Shown here: positions 1-10,373 of the stretch, one piece after another
Position numbering within the stretch: position 1 is the first letter of the stretch
Layout of the letters: each line of letters begins with the position of its first letter
NCBI GenBank assembly: GCA_944393755.1
Contig: CALYBF010000006.1
Location: 1-22,708 of the forward strand
DNA: 22,708 nucleotides
Reading direction: 5' to 3'
From: an uncultured Clostridia bacterium
GTDB lineage: Bacteria; Bacillota; Clostridia; TANB77; CAG-508
Made by a program: the position numbers and the translations under genes
Notes under the pieces: model-generated
The model's input: the letters and a program-made list of their open reading frames with translations, nothing else
Told to the model about the DNA's origin: nothing
Database searches by the model: none

Positions 1-1
1 T

Positions 2-163
2 ATAACAAGAGAAGATGCATTAGAACAATATAGAGGAGCAATCGAAGGAGTAAGAAATGTTTCAACAAGAGAGTTCTCAATTGATGAAAATGGAAATATG
101 AGTTTAAGCCAAGTATCAATAGAGGATATAGACAAAGCAATGGAAGATGAAGAAGAAAGATAA
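2..163 (+). CDS. C-terminal end of an unrecognised protein (5' end outside window)
   Basis: An open frame enters from the left edge and stops at TAA 161-163, giving 53 residues. It begins ITREDALEQYRGAIEG and ends in an acidic tail (KAMEDEEER). The tail is hydrophilic, with no membrane segment and no motif I recognise. Base use (AGA arginine, AT-ending codons) matches the following genes, so it is probably a real native gene. It lies on the same strand as the glucan synthase gene and is separated from it by 77 bases that contain a terminator-like hairpin. No function can be assigned from this fragment. Confidence 0.6.
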   Translation: MTREDALEQYRGAIEGVRNVSTREFSIDENGNMSLSQVSIEDIDKAMEDEEER

Positions 164-185
164 AAATTAAAAATGCATAAAATTA

Positions 186-240
186 CCACTCTTTGTAAAC
201 AATATGTGTAAAACATATTAAAACAAGGAGTGGAATTTTT
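186..240 (+). terminator. Intrinsic terminator whose 3' arm contains the next gene's Shine-Dalgarno
   Basis: The stem pairs 186-196 (CCACTCTTTGT) with 223-233 (ACAAGGAGTGG), with one G-U pair. A second stem inside it pairs 201-207 (AATATGT) with 213-219 (ACATATT). The stem is followed by a run of seven T at 236-242 that runs into the TTG start at 241. The 3' arm includes AAGGAG (225-230), the only plausible ribosome binding site for the glucan synthase. The hairpin would therefore end the upstream transcript and, on readthrough, hide the ribosome binding site. The structure is seen directly; its regulatory role is inferred. Confidence 0.65.
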
Positions 241-3200
241 TTGAAAACAAATAAAGTTTTAAAAGTAAATGGTATAGCTTTAGATAAAAAACAATTATGT
301 AGTCATTTAGAAAAAATAGCATCAGGGCATAACCTAGTAAATAAATCAGATAAACAAACATATCCAGTACCACATTTAAAAGAAAGTTTTAATGTGATAA
401 AAGAAGTTTATAATTTATTAAATGAGCATTTAAAATTAGGAATAGGGATACACCCAGCAGGAGAGTGGTTATTAGACAATTTATATATAATAGAAGAAAC
501 AGTAAAACAAATAGAAAAAGAATTAACGTTGAAAAGATATATAAATTTTGTGGGAATAGCAAATGGAGAATATAAAGGTTTTGCTAGAATATATGTACTT
601 GCATCAAATATAGTAGCATTTACAGATAACAAAATAGAAAGAAGAGACTTAGAAGATTATCTAAAAAGTTATCAAGAAAATAAAACCTTAAGTATGGAAG
701 AAATATGGAATATAGGGTTATTCTTAGAAATATCAATCATAGAAAATATAAGAGAAGTATGTGAAAAAATTTATATTTCACAAATAGAAAAATATAAGGC
801 AGAAAACATAGTAGAAAGATTAGTAGAAAATAAAACAAAACAAGAACAAGTATTTAAAAGAAATACTTTTAAAAAAGTAGAAAAAAATCTCTTAAATGAT
901 ACGCAATATTCATTTGTAGAATATATGTCATATATATTAAAAAGATATGGGAAAAAAGGATATAGTTATCTAAAAGCATTAGAAGAAACAATAGAACTTA
1001 CAGGTTCTAATGTATCAGATATAATAAAAAAAGAACATTTTGATATAGCAGTAAGGAAAGTAACAATAGGAAATAGTATAACAAGTATAAAAAAGATACA
1101 AAGAATAAATTTCTTAGAAATATTTGAAAATGTAAACGGAGTAGAAGAACTATTAAAAAAAGACCCAAGTAATGTATATAGTAAAATGGATAGTAAATCA
1201 AAAGAATATTATAGAAATAAAATAAAAGAAATATCAAAGAAAACAAAAATATCAGAAATATATATAACAAGAAAAATATTAGACTTAGCAAATAAAAATG
1301 AAAATAATAAAGAAGAAAAGAAAAGCCATATAGGATATTATTTAATAGATGAAGGAATTTTAGAATTATATAAAGAACTAAAATATAAACCAAAAATAAA
1401 TATAAAAACAAAGGCAAAGACAAAAATTTATATAATATCTATAATTTTATTTAGTATAATAATATCTTTTTTTATATCAGTAAACTTAAATATTAAAAAC
1501 ATAATTTTTTATATTATAGCATTTACTTTATTTTTTATACCAGCAACAGAAATTGTAAACCAAGTAATCTCATATATATTAAGTAAAACAGTAAAACCAA
1601 AAATAATACCAAAATTAGACTTTTTAAATGGAATAGATGAAGAAAATAGTACAATGGTAGTAATACCAACAATAGTAAAATCAAAAGAAAAAGTACAAGA
1701 ACTAATGGGAAAATTAGAAGTATTTTATTTAGCAAATAAATCTGAAAACTTATATTTTTGTTTGCTTGGAGACTGCTCAGAAAGTAAAAATGAAGAAGAA
1801 GACTTTGATAAAGAAGTAATAGAAGAAGGAAAAAAACAGGTAGAAATTTTAAATCAAAAATATCTAAATAAAAAAATACCAATTTTTAATTTTATATATA
1901 GAAAAAGAATATTTAATGAAAAAGAAGAATCATACTTAGGTTGGGAAAGAAAAAGAGGTATGCTTTCACAATTTAACGAATATTTACTTCGGAAATATAA
2001 AAACACCATTTAGAGAAAACACATTTGAATTATATGAAAATAAAGAAGAAATAAAAGAAAACTTAAAACAAATAAAATATATAATAACATTAGATGCAGA
2101 TACAGACCTAGTATTAGACAGTGCAAGTAGCTTGGTAGGAGCAATGGCACATATTTTAAATAAACCAATAATAGATAAAGAAAAAAATATAGTAACATCA
2201 GGATATGGAATAATGCAACCAAGAGTTGGAATTAATTTAAATGTAAGTAATTATAATTTATTCACAAAAATATTTGCAGGAAGTGGTGGTATAGACCCAT
2301 ATACAAATGCAATTTCAGATTTATACCAAGATAATTTTAAAGAAGGAATTTTTACAGGAAAAGGAATATATGATTTAAAAACATATTCAAAAGTATTAAA
2401 AGATGTAATACCAGAAAATGTAGTGTTAAGCCACGACTTATTAGAAGGGTGCTATTTAAGGTGTGGTCTTGTATCAGATATAATGCTTATGGACGGATAT
2501 CCAACTAAATACAATAGTTTTATAAACAGATTATCTAGATGGATAAGAGGAGATGTGCAAATATTAAGTTGGCTATCGAAAAAAAGTAAAATAAATTTAT
2601 TATCAAAATATAAGATAATAGATAATCTGCGAAGAAGCCTATTTGAAATAAGCATAATATTATCACTAATATTTGTTACTATTTGTGGATATATTTATAA
2701 CAAAAAATTTTATATGATAACTTTAAGTTTAATATTAATTACGCTAATACCATTTATATTAGAACTTATAAATAGTATTTGTTCTAAGAAAAATGGAGAA
2801 AAGAAACAAAAAACATTTACACCTAAAATAACAGGTTTAAAGGGAAGTTTTTTAAGAGGAATAATTACTTTAGGTTGTATTCCATACAAAGCATATATAT
2901 CATTAAAATCTATAACAACAAGTTTATATAGGATGCTAATATCAAAAAAACATATGTTAGAGTGGATGACATCAGAAGAAGCGGAAAAACAAGCAAAAGA
3001 AGACTTATTATCATATCTAAAACAAATGTTAATAAATATTGTATTTGGAATAATATTTATATTTAGTAAAAATATTATTTTAACAGTTTTAGGTTTAATT
3101 TGGATAATAACACCTTTTGTTATGTGGTATATAAGTAAACCTAAAAAACAAATAAAAACAGTAGAAGAATTAAATAAAAAAGAAAAACAATATATACAAG

Positions 3201-6200
3201 ATATAGGAAAAAGAACTTGGGACTTTTTTGATAAGTATTTAGTTAAAGAAAATAATTATTTAATTACAGATAATTACCAAGAAGATAGAAAAGAAAAAAT
3301 AGTTCTAAGAACGTCATCAACAAATATAGGTTTATCACTTTTAGCAGTAATATCAGCAAATGACTTAGGTTATATTGATAAAGAAAAAGCACTAAAATTA
3401 TTAAAAGAAATGATTTTAACAATAGAAAGTCTACCAAAATGGAACGGACATTTATATAATTGGTATCAAATAAGAACTAAAGAACCACTAGTGCCAAGAT
3501 ATATATCAACTGTAGATAGTGGTAATTTTGTAGGATATTTATTTGTAGTAAAAACATTTCTTTTAGAAAATATAGAAAAAAGTAAAGAAGAAAACAAGAT
3601 ATTAGAATTAAAAAATTTAGAAAATATAGTAGATAATTTAATAAAAAATACAGACTTCTCATTATTATATAATAATGAATTACAAATGTTTTCAATAGGA
3701 TATAATTTAGAAGAAAATAAATTAACAGATTCATATTATGATTTATTAGCATCTGAAGCAAGACAAGCAAGTTTAGTTGCAATTGCAAAAAAAGACGTAC
3801 CGTCAAAACATTGGAATAACTTAAGTAGGACTCTAACAACTCTAAATAATTATAAAGGGCTTGTTTCTTGGTCAGGTACAGCTTTTGAATATTTAATGCC
3901 AGATATTAATATACCAAGATATGTAGGAAGTTTACTAGATGAATCTTGCAAATTTATGATAATGAGTCAGAAAGAATATAGTAAGAAACTAAATATACCT
4001 TGGGGGATATCAGAAGCAGCTTTTAATGTGAAAGATTTGAAATCAAATTACCAATATAAAGCATTTGGAATACCGTGGCTTGGTTTAAAAAGAGGGCTTG
4101 GAGATGAACTTGTTGTATCAAGCTATGGAAGTGTTTTAGCAATTGGAGATTTACCAAAAGAAGAAATAGAAAATTTAAAAAGATTAGAAAAAGAAGGTAT
4201 GCTATCTAAATATGGTTTTTATGAATCAATAGACTATACACCAGAAAGAGTGGAAAAAGGGAAAACTTCAAGTGTTGTGAAAACTTATATGGCACATCAT
4301 CAAGGACTTATTTTGCTTTCTATTAATAATTTATTTAATAATAAAATATTGGTACAAAGATTTTTAAAAAACCCAGAAATGCAAGCAATAAGTGTACTAT
4401 TACAAGAAAAAATGCCAGAAGCGGGAGTTATAACGAAGGAAACTAAAGAAAAAGTAGAAAAATTAAAATATAAAGATTATGAAGATTATATAAAACTCAC
4501 ATTTAATAAAATAGATAGAAGGTTAATTACGGGAAATGTAATAGCAAGTGATGATTATGTAGTTGCAATGAATCAAAAAGGAGAGGGTCTAAGTAAATAT
4601 AAAAATATTTATATAAACAGATTTAAAAGAACTGAAGACTATTCACAAGGAATCTTTTTTGCTATGAAAAATATCAAAACAAAAAAGATATGGAGCTCAA
4701 ATTATTTGTTTAATAATAAAAATAATTACCAAATAAGTTTTATGCCAGATAAATGTGAACAAGAAATAATAGAAGGAAATATTAAAACCAAAATAGAAAC
4801 AACAATATGCTCAAACGAACCAGTAGAACTAAGAAGAGTTAAATTAGAAAACATAGGAAATGAAGAAGAAATAATAGAAATAACATCATATTTTGAGCCA
4901 ATTCTTTCTAAAAAAGAAGATGATTATGCACATCCTGTATTTAATAATTTATTTTTAATAACTAAATATGACGAAGAAAATAAAAGTTTAATTATAAAAA
5001 GAAAGAAAAGACAAAAAGAAGAAAAAGAAATGTATTTAGCTGTAAATTTATCCACAAATAGTGAAACAATTGGTGATTTAGAATATGAAATAAATGAATC
5101 AAGGTTTATAGGAAGAGGAAATCTTGAAATACCTAAAATGATAGAAAATTCTATACCATTATCTAAAAAAACAGGTTTAGTTACAGAGCCAATAATAGCT
5201 TTGAAAAAAACTTTAAAAATAAAACCACAAGAAACAGTATATGTTGATTTAATATTAAGTGTAGGTGAAGAAGAGAAAAAGGTAAAAGAAAATTTAGAGA
5301 AATATTTGATATTTGAAAATGTAAAAAATGAATTTCAATTATCAAAAGCAAGAGTAGAAGCAGAAAATAGATATTTAGGAGTAAAAGGAAAAGAAACAGT
5401 AATTTATCAAAAAATATTATCATATATAATTTTTGGAAGTCCATTAAAATCAGAAAGGCTAAAGAAATTAACTTTAGGAGAATATAAACAAAGTGATTTA
5501 TGGAAATATGGAATATCAGGAGACCTGCCAATTATATTAGTAAAATTACAAGATGTAAATGATAGTTATATTGTAAAAGAAGTATTAAAAGCATATGAAT
5601 TTTTCAGAATTAAAAAAATAGAAACAGAAATTGTAATTTTAGATGAAGAAAAACATAGTTATGAAAATTATGTGAGAGAAGAAATAGAAAATCAAATATT
5701 AAATAAACATATGGCATATTTAAAAAATATAAGAGCAGGAATATTTTTACTCTCAAAAAATGAAATAGATAAAAAAGATATAAGTTTGTTAGAATTGGTA
5801 GCAGAGGTAATAATAGATAGTAGAAAAGGTGGTTTGGAAAATAATATAAGAGACTTAGAAGAAGAATATTTAGAAAAGACAGAAGTTTTTAATCAAAAAG
5901 AAAACAATGTTATTTATGAAGAAGAAAAAGATGAAGATATAGATATATTAAAAAATAATGAAAAATTAAAATATTATAATGAATATGGTGGTTTTTCAGA
6001 AGATGGTAAGGAATATTTAATTAGAGTAAATAAAGAAAACAGGCTCCCAACAGTATGGTCAAATATACTTGCAAATGAGAAATTTGGAACAGTTGTAACA
6101 GAAAATAATGGTGGATATAGTTGGTATAAAAATAGTAGATTAAATAGAGTAAGTGCTTGGAATAATAACCCTGTTTTAGATATCCCAAGTGAAATAATTT

Positions 6201-8419
6201 ATATGAAAAACGAAGAAGGAAAAACGTGGTCCTTAGGTTTAAACCCTAAACCAGATGATAGGAATTATAATATTATATATGGTTTTGGATATGCAAAATA
6301 TATCCATAAAAGCTCTGGAATAGAGCAAGAGTTAGAAGTATTTGTACCAAGTGAAGATTCTTGTAAAATTAGTATTTTAAGTCTAAAAAATACTACACCT
6401 AATAGAAAGAAATTTAAATTATATTATTATATAAAACCAGTAATAGGTGAAGATGAAATTAAAACAAGTAAATATATAGAAACTAGATTAGATAAAAATA
6501 ATAATATTGTGTATAGTAAAAACTTGTATAAAAGAGAAGATGAAAATTATTTAATTTATATATCATCTAGTGAAGAAATAAAATCATTTACAGGAGATAA
6601 AAACTCATTTTTAGGTTTATGTGGTTTATCAAACCCAGACGGAATAAAAAAAGAAAAATTAAATAATGATTTGGGCTTAGGAAAAGAATCTTGTATGGCA
6701 TATGAAATAGAAATAGAATTAGAAAGTTTTTCAAATAAAGAGATTTCATTTATATTAGGTGCAGATGAAAATTTAATAGATTGTAAAAATGTTTCTTATA
6801 AATATAGTAAAATAAATAATTGTAAACAAGAACTATTAAAAGTAAAGAACAAATGGAAAGAAATATTAGGAAGGCTTCAAGTTTATACACCAATAGAGTC
6901 AACAAATATCTTATTAAATGGTTGGGTAGCATATCAAACAATTGTAAGTAGATTAATAGGAAGAAGCGGCTATTACCAGTCAGGAGGAGCATTTGGCTTT
7001 AGAGACCAATTGCAAGATGCTTTAGGGTTAAAATATTTAGATGCAAATATTATGAAAAATCAAATAATAAAACACAGTAAACATCAATTTATAGAAGGAG
7101 ACGTAGAACATTGGTGGCACGAAGAAACAGGACGTGGAATTAGAACAAGATTTTCAGATGATTTATTATGGCTTGTGTTTGTAACAATCGAATATATAAA
7201 TTTTACAGGAGATAAAAGTATTTTAGAGATAGAAACACCATTTTTAAAAGGAGAAATATTACAAGAAGGAGAAGATGAAAAATATGATAAATATCAAGAA
7301 ACAGAAGAAAAGTCATCGATCTATAATCATTGTATAAGAGCTATAGAAAAATCATTAAACTTTGGAGAACACGGCTTACCTAAAATAGGTTCAGGAGATT
7401 GGAACGACGGTTTTAGTACAGTAGGTAATAAAGGAAAAGGCGAAAGTGTATGGCTTGGTTTTTTCTTATATTATATTTTAGATAAATTCATACCAATTAT
7501 TAGAGAAAAAGAACAAGCACAAGAGCAAGAACAGAGAGAAGTACAAGAGAAAGAAGAAAAAATAAAAGTAGATAAAAATAATTCTTATTTATCAGAAAAA
7601 TATGAAAAAATAAAACAAGAATTAAAAAGAGTATTAAACACTAAAGCTTGGGACGGAAGATGGTTTAAAAGAGCATTTATGGACGACGGAAATGTATTAG
7701 GAACAATGGAAAATGAAGAGTGTAGAATAGATAGTATAGCACAAAGCTGGAGTGTAATTTCAAATGCAGGTGATAATGATAAAAAATATATATCAATGGA
7801 AAGTTTAGAAAATCATTTAGTAGATAAAGAAAATGGAATAATAAAATTATTAGATCCACCATTTGAAAAAAGTAAGCTAGAGCCTGGATATATAAAAGCA
7901 TATATGCCAGGAGTAAGAGAAAATGGAGGACAATATACACATGCAGCAATATGGGTAATTATAGCAGAAAGTATATTAAAATTTGGAGAAAAAGCATTAG
8001 AATTTTATAGAATGATAAATCCAATAGAACACACAAGAACAAAAGATGCTGTAAACAAATATAAAGTAGAGCCATACGTAATACCAGCAGATATATATGG
8101 ACAAGGAAACTTAGTAGGAAGAGGAGGTTGGACTTGGTATACAGGCTCTAGTAGTTGGTATTATAAAGCAGGAATTGAATATATATTAGGGTTAAAAATA
8201 GAAAATGAACATTTAAGTATAAACCCTTGCATACCTAAAGATTGGAAAGAATACCAAATACAATATAAATACAAAGAAAGCATTTATAATATAAAAGTAA
8301 AAAATGAGAATAATAAAAATTATGGAGTAACTAAAGTATTACTTGAAAACAAAGAAGTAGAAAACAAAATAAAAGTAGACGGAGAAAGAAGAATATACAA
8401 TATAGAAGTAATATTGTGA
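241..8419 (+). CDS. ndvB: Cyclic beta-1,2-glucan synthase (NdvB/ChvB type), interrupted by a +1 frameshift at 1990
   Basis: Read with one +1 shift at 1990-1992, this encodes about 2725 residues, close to Brucella Cgs and Agrobacterium ChvB. The family is membrane-bound: an N-terminal GT84 domain polymerises UDP-glucose into beta-1,2-glucan, a middle domain (GH189) cyclises it, and a C-terminal GH94-like domain trims chain length. Visible: two membrane spans near residues 397-445; the GT acidic cluster DADTD (618-622), just after the shift; HDLLEG (731-736); RLSRWIRGD (about 763-771); further spans near 797-845 and 927-963; GTAFEYLMPDINIPRY (about 1212) and YMAHHQG (about 1353) in the cyclisation part; QSGGAFGFRDQLQD (about 2246) and GSGDWNDG (about 2384) in the GH94 part. 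A Q/E/K-rich insert (7500-7590) interrupts the last domain. Start is TTG 241 behind AAGGAG. Without the shift only a 590-residue product with no catalytic domain is made. The family call is firm; that a cyclic product is made is inferred. Confidence 0.88.
1987..1993 (+). other. Putative +1 frameshift site CTT-CGG-A in the glucan synthase gene
   Basis: The zero frame reads GAA TAT TTA CTT CGG (codon 584 at 1990-1992) and stops at TAG seven codons later. Skipping C1990 gives LLGNIKTPFRENTFEL and opens the frame to 8419 through the GT84 DADTD motif. The C lies between T and G, so the extra base can be placed without ambiguity. The octamer ACTTCGGA is shared exactly with the rarA site. There is no Shine-Dalgarno-like sequence just upstream. 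That this is a working shift site, and not a mutation or artefact, is inferred from the three-site pattern. Confidence 0.6.
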
Positions 8420-8495
8420 GACAAAGTGGGACACCCATTTTTTGTCTCACTTTTTATAAAAATGAGACAAAAAATGGGTGTCCCCAAAAATCTCA
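8417..8495. repeat. REP-like palindromic element overlapping the stop codon of the glucan synthase
   Basis: A perfect 22-bp inverted repeat pairs 8428-8449 (starting GGGACACCC) with 8463-8484 (ending GGGTGTCCC). The 13-base spacer holds a further TTTTT/AAAAA pairing. Outside it, TGAGA at 8417-8421 faces TCTCA at 8491-8495, and the gene's TGA stop is the first three bases of the element. A sequence with the same order (TGAGA, about six bases, GGGACA, four bases, six T) closes the window at 22682-22708. This looks like a dispersed REP or MITE element, and it could also serve as a 3'-end hairpin. No transposase gene is nearby. Confidence 0.7.
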
Positions 8496-8524
8496 TTGTA
8501 AAATAAAATTATATGTAGTATAAT
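8496..8524 (+). promoter_or_regulatory. Sigma-A-type promoter for the orphan gene at 8579, followed by a dyad
   Basis: TTGTAA (8496-8501), a 17-base spacer and TATAAT (8519-8524). A perfect 14-bp palindrome, TAGTCATATGACTA, covers 8533-8546 around the expected start of transcription and is a candidate operator. The same -35/-10 pair and spacing occur at 16524-16552. Confidence 0.6.
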
Positions 8525-8578
8525 AGTCTTTGTAGTCATATGACTATGGTTGTATAGGGCTTTAGAGAAAGGCGGAAA

Positions 8579-9187
8579 ATGAAAGTTCCACGTACACTTA
8601 CAAGAGACCAAGTGCTGAAAGAAATTATTATTCCAAACCCTGGGGTGCAGGAAGGAGAAGTAAGCAGAAAGTGTGTAGTTAAAAGCCATATAAATGGCTT
8701 TAGGGAGCAAACTTTTACAAGTTATGACTATCCTAAAGAGATTCCTGGAATTTTCCTTCATTATGAGGAAGATCCTGGAAATGGAGAAATACATCCAGTA
8801 TATCTTACTGTTTGCATGAGCAAAAATCTCTACCTTTGGGGTAGAGAAGGTTGGTTCAATGGCCCAGGACAGATGGACGAAATTCCAAGAGTACTTCTTT
8901 CACAGCCAGGTGTTGCTGTTGTAAGAAGTGTTAAGGAGTTTGAGCTTAGGTATCTAGATAAGAAACCAGAAGGTAAAATTTGGATGCCTACAATTACTTT
9001 TGCAAATGGTGCAAGAACAGAGTTTATGATTAGGTATCTTGAGGGTCAGAAGATTAATACGTGTACTTTGTATACTTCTGATGGCAAAGATGCTGGAACA
9101 GATTGTGCTATTCTTGCAACTGTAACTCTTGATATAGATGTTACTTTTGAGAAGGAAGGCCCCAAAGCTGCTTGGCCTTGTAGGTAA
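8579..9187 (+). CDS. Orphan hypothetical protein, 202 residues, with atypical codon use
   Basis: I do not recognise the family. The ATG at 8579 follows AAAGGCGG at good spacing. The protein is soluble: there is no signal peptide or membrane segment, and the alternating pattern with many V, I, T and G suggests a mostly beta fold. It ends in GPKAAWPCR. Codon use differs from the flanking genes: many CTT leucines and CCT/CCA prolines, more C-ending codons, and clearly higher GC than the AT-saturated genes on both sides. The gene stands alone between a REP-like palindrome with a promoter and a downstream hairpin. Either transfer or selection for high expression could explain the composition. The orphan gene at 15446 has the same style. 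Confidence 0.75.
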   Translation: MKVPRTLTRDQVLKEIIIPNPGVQEGEVSRKCVVKSHINGFREQTFTSYDYPKEIPGIFLHYEEDPGNGEIHPVYLTVCMSKNLYLWGREGWFNGPGQMDEIPRVLLSQPGVAVVRSVKEFELRYLDKKPEGKIWMPTITFANGARTEFMIRYLEGQKINTCTLYTSDGKDAGTDCAILATVTLDIDVTFEKEGPKAAWPCR

Positions 9188-9201
9188 TCTAAAGTACTAA
9201 A

Positions 9202-9226
9202 AGGGAGTTCTTATATAGAACTCCCT
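9202..9226 (+). terminator. Hairpin after the orphan gene, weak U-tract
   Basis: A 9-bp perfect stem pairs AGGGAGTTC (9202-9210) with GAACTCCCT (9218-9226) around a 7-base loop. The following AATAAAT has few T, so it may protect or process the 3' end more than terminate. It lies 15 bases after the stop codon. Confidence 0.5.
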
Positions 9227-9291
9227 AATAAATATAAATAAACAATAAGAAAATAGGAAATAAAAAATAATGGAATATAAGGAATGATTAT

Positions 9292-10266
9292 ATGACAAAA
9301 AATGAAGTAATAGATAAAATAAAAGATGAAATGCCAGATTTTACTGGTACAGATATAGATGTAGAGATTAAAAGAGCTTTGTATGCATATATTACTCTTG
9401 GTAAAATGAAGTCTTTTGATGAAAGATATTTTTTTGGAAATATTTTTACTAGAAAAAAAGCAATTGATGAAGCAAAAAAAGATATAAAAGATATTGATAA
9501 AGTTGCTAAAAAAAGAAAGATTGTATGTATTACACTTTCACATTTATATAGAGAAGTTCTTAAAAGTCTAGGAATAAATAGTTTTATAGATCAAGATAAC
9601 GAGTTTGATGACCATATAAATAATGTAATAGTTTTAAAAAATGGAAAAGCAATTTCAGCAGATTTACAATTAGATTTGTATTGTATACATGCTAAAATGA
9701 GACCTAGATTTTTTAAAGCGCTTGGAGTAAATGATGTCTTACCTCAAGAAAAGTTAGACAGTATATTAGTAGAAATTGGTTATATTAATAGTGTTAAAGA
9801 TTATAGAGACAATTTTATTGCAAGTTTAAAAGAAAGAGTTTCTGATTTAAGTCCAGAGGAAGCTTTAAAAATTATAATGGAAAGTAAAGAAACATATGAT
9901 GGTATGGAAGGAATTGAGACTTCAGAAGCTTATAAATATTATGCAGCTTTAATAAATGAAGTTTTTGATAAAAATAATGCTAAAAAGATTCTTCAATTTT
10001 CGTGTGCAAGAACAGATGAAGCCGGAAATGAGACTAATTATACTTTTTGTATTTTTCCAGATACAGGCGATTATAGAACAGTTACACCATATATCTATTC
10101 TGTAAAAAATGGTAGGATGTTATCTTGTGATTTCGAAACTTTACAAAAATTAGAAAATGAAGGTTTAAAGCTAGGAAATTTTAGAACCAAACGTAGAGTA
10201 GGAAAACTTAAAAAATATATGAGTGAAAATGAAAGAGCAAAAGAAAAAGAAGAAACAGCTAGATAA
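9292..10266 (+). CDS. Transglutaminase-fold (papain-like Cys/His/Asp) protein, putative
   Basis: This is a 324-residue protein with no signal peptide or membrane span. Residues 74-128 resemble the transglutaminase-like core: KRKIVCITLSHLYREVLKSL (Cys79 at the start of a helix), DDHINNVIVL (His108) and AISADLQLDL (Asp124), in the order and spacing of a Cys-His-Asp triad. The regions before and after are charged and helical, and the end is very basic and acidic (KEKEETAR). In such families the fold acts as a peptidase, cross-linker or cyclase; which applies here cannot be told. ATG 9292 follows AAGGA at 9280-9284. No clear promoter is visible upstream. A mainly cytoplasmic location is inferred from the lack of a signal. 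Confidence 0.6.
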   Translation: MTKNEVIDKIKDEMPDFTGTDIDVEIKRALYAYITLGKMKSFDERYFFGNIFTRKKAIDEAKKDIKDIDKVAKKRKIVCITLSHLYREVLKSLGINSFIDQDNEFDDHINNVIVLKNGKAISADLQLDLYCIHAKMRPRFFKALGVNDVLPQEKLDSILVEIGYINSVKDYRDNFIASLKERVSDLSPEEALKIIMESKETYDGMEGIETSEAYKYYAALINEVFDKNNAKKILQFSCARTDEAGNETNYTFCIFPDTGDYRTVTPYIYSVKNGRMLSCDFETLQKLENEGLKLGNFRTKRRVGKLKKYMSENERAKEKEETAR

Positions 10267-10272
10267 TTATTC

Positions 10273-10351
10273 TACTGAAAGATTTTACAAAAAAACGAAA
10301 AACTTTCAGTAACAGTGAAAGATTTCTTGACAATTTAAAAATCTTTCAGTA
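10273..10351 (+). promoter_or_regulatory. Four repeated operator-like half-sites around a promoter
   Basis: The motif CTGAAAGAT or its complement occurs four times: TACTGAAAGAT (10273-10283), ACTTTCAGTA (10302-10311), GTGAAAGATT (10315-10324) and AATCTTTCAGTA (10340-10351). The middle two form a dyad (CTTTCA, 7 bases, TGAAAG) just upstream of the -35 box, and the last covers the start of the -10 box. This layout suggests repression or activation of the downstream ATPase gene by a dimeric regulator. The first and last copies could also pair in RNA. Confidence 0.5.
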
Positions 10352-10355
10352 TAAT
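10327..10355 (+). promoter_or_regulatory. Full-consensus sigma-A promoter for the DUF4143 ATPase gene
   Basis: TTGACA (10327-10332), exactly 17 bases, TATAAT (10350-10355). Every position matches consensus. The start codon at 10374 is 18 bases downstream with AGAGGTGA between, so the 5' leader is very short. The embedded half-sites suggest that this strong promoter is controlled. Confidence 0.75.
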
Positions 10356-10373
10356 GATTATAGAGGTGATAGT

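Noticed and set aside
1007..1423. Long minus-strand open frames opposite the glucan synthase and other genes
   Set aside because: They encode Leu/Phe/Tyr-rich chains that are the complement of AT-rich Lys/Glu codons, have no ribosome binding sites and lie opposite well-supported genes.
1987..1993. Transcriptional slippage at the break sites
   Set aside because: None of the sites has a homopolymer run at the extra base; a single C lies between T and G.
8447..8794. Minus-strand frame across the palindrome and the 5' part of the 8579 gene
   Set aside because: The plus-strand gene has promoter, ribosome binding site and terminator; the minus frame has none and overlaps the repeat.
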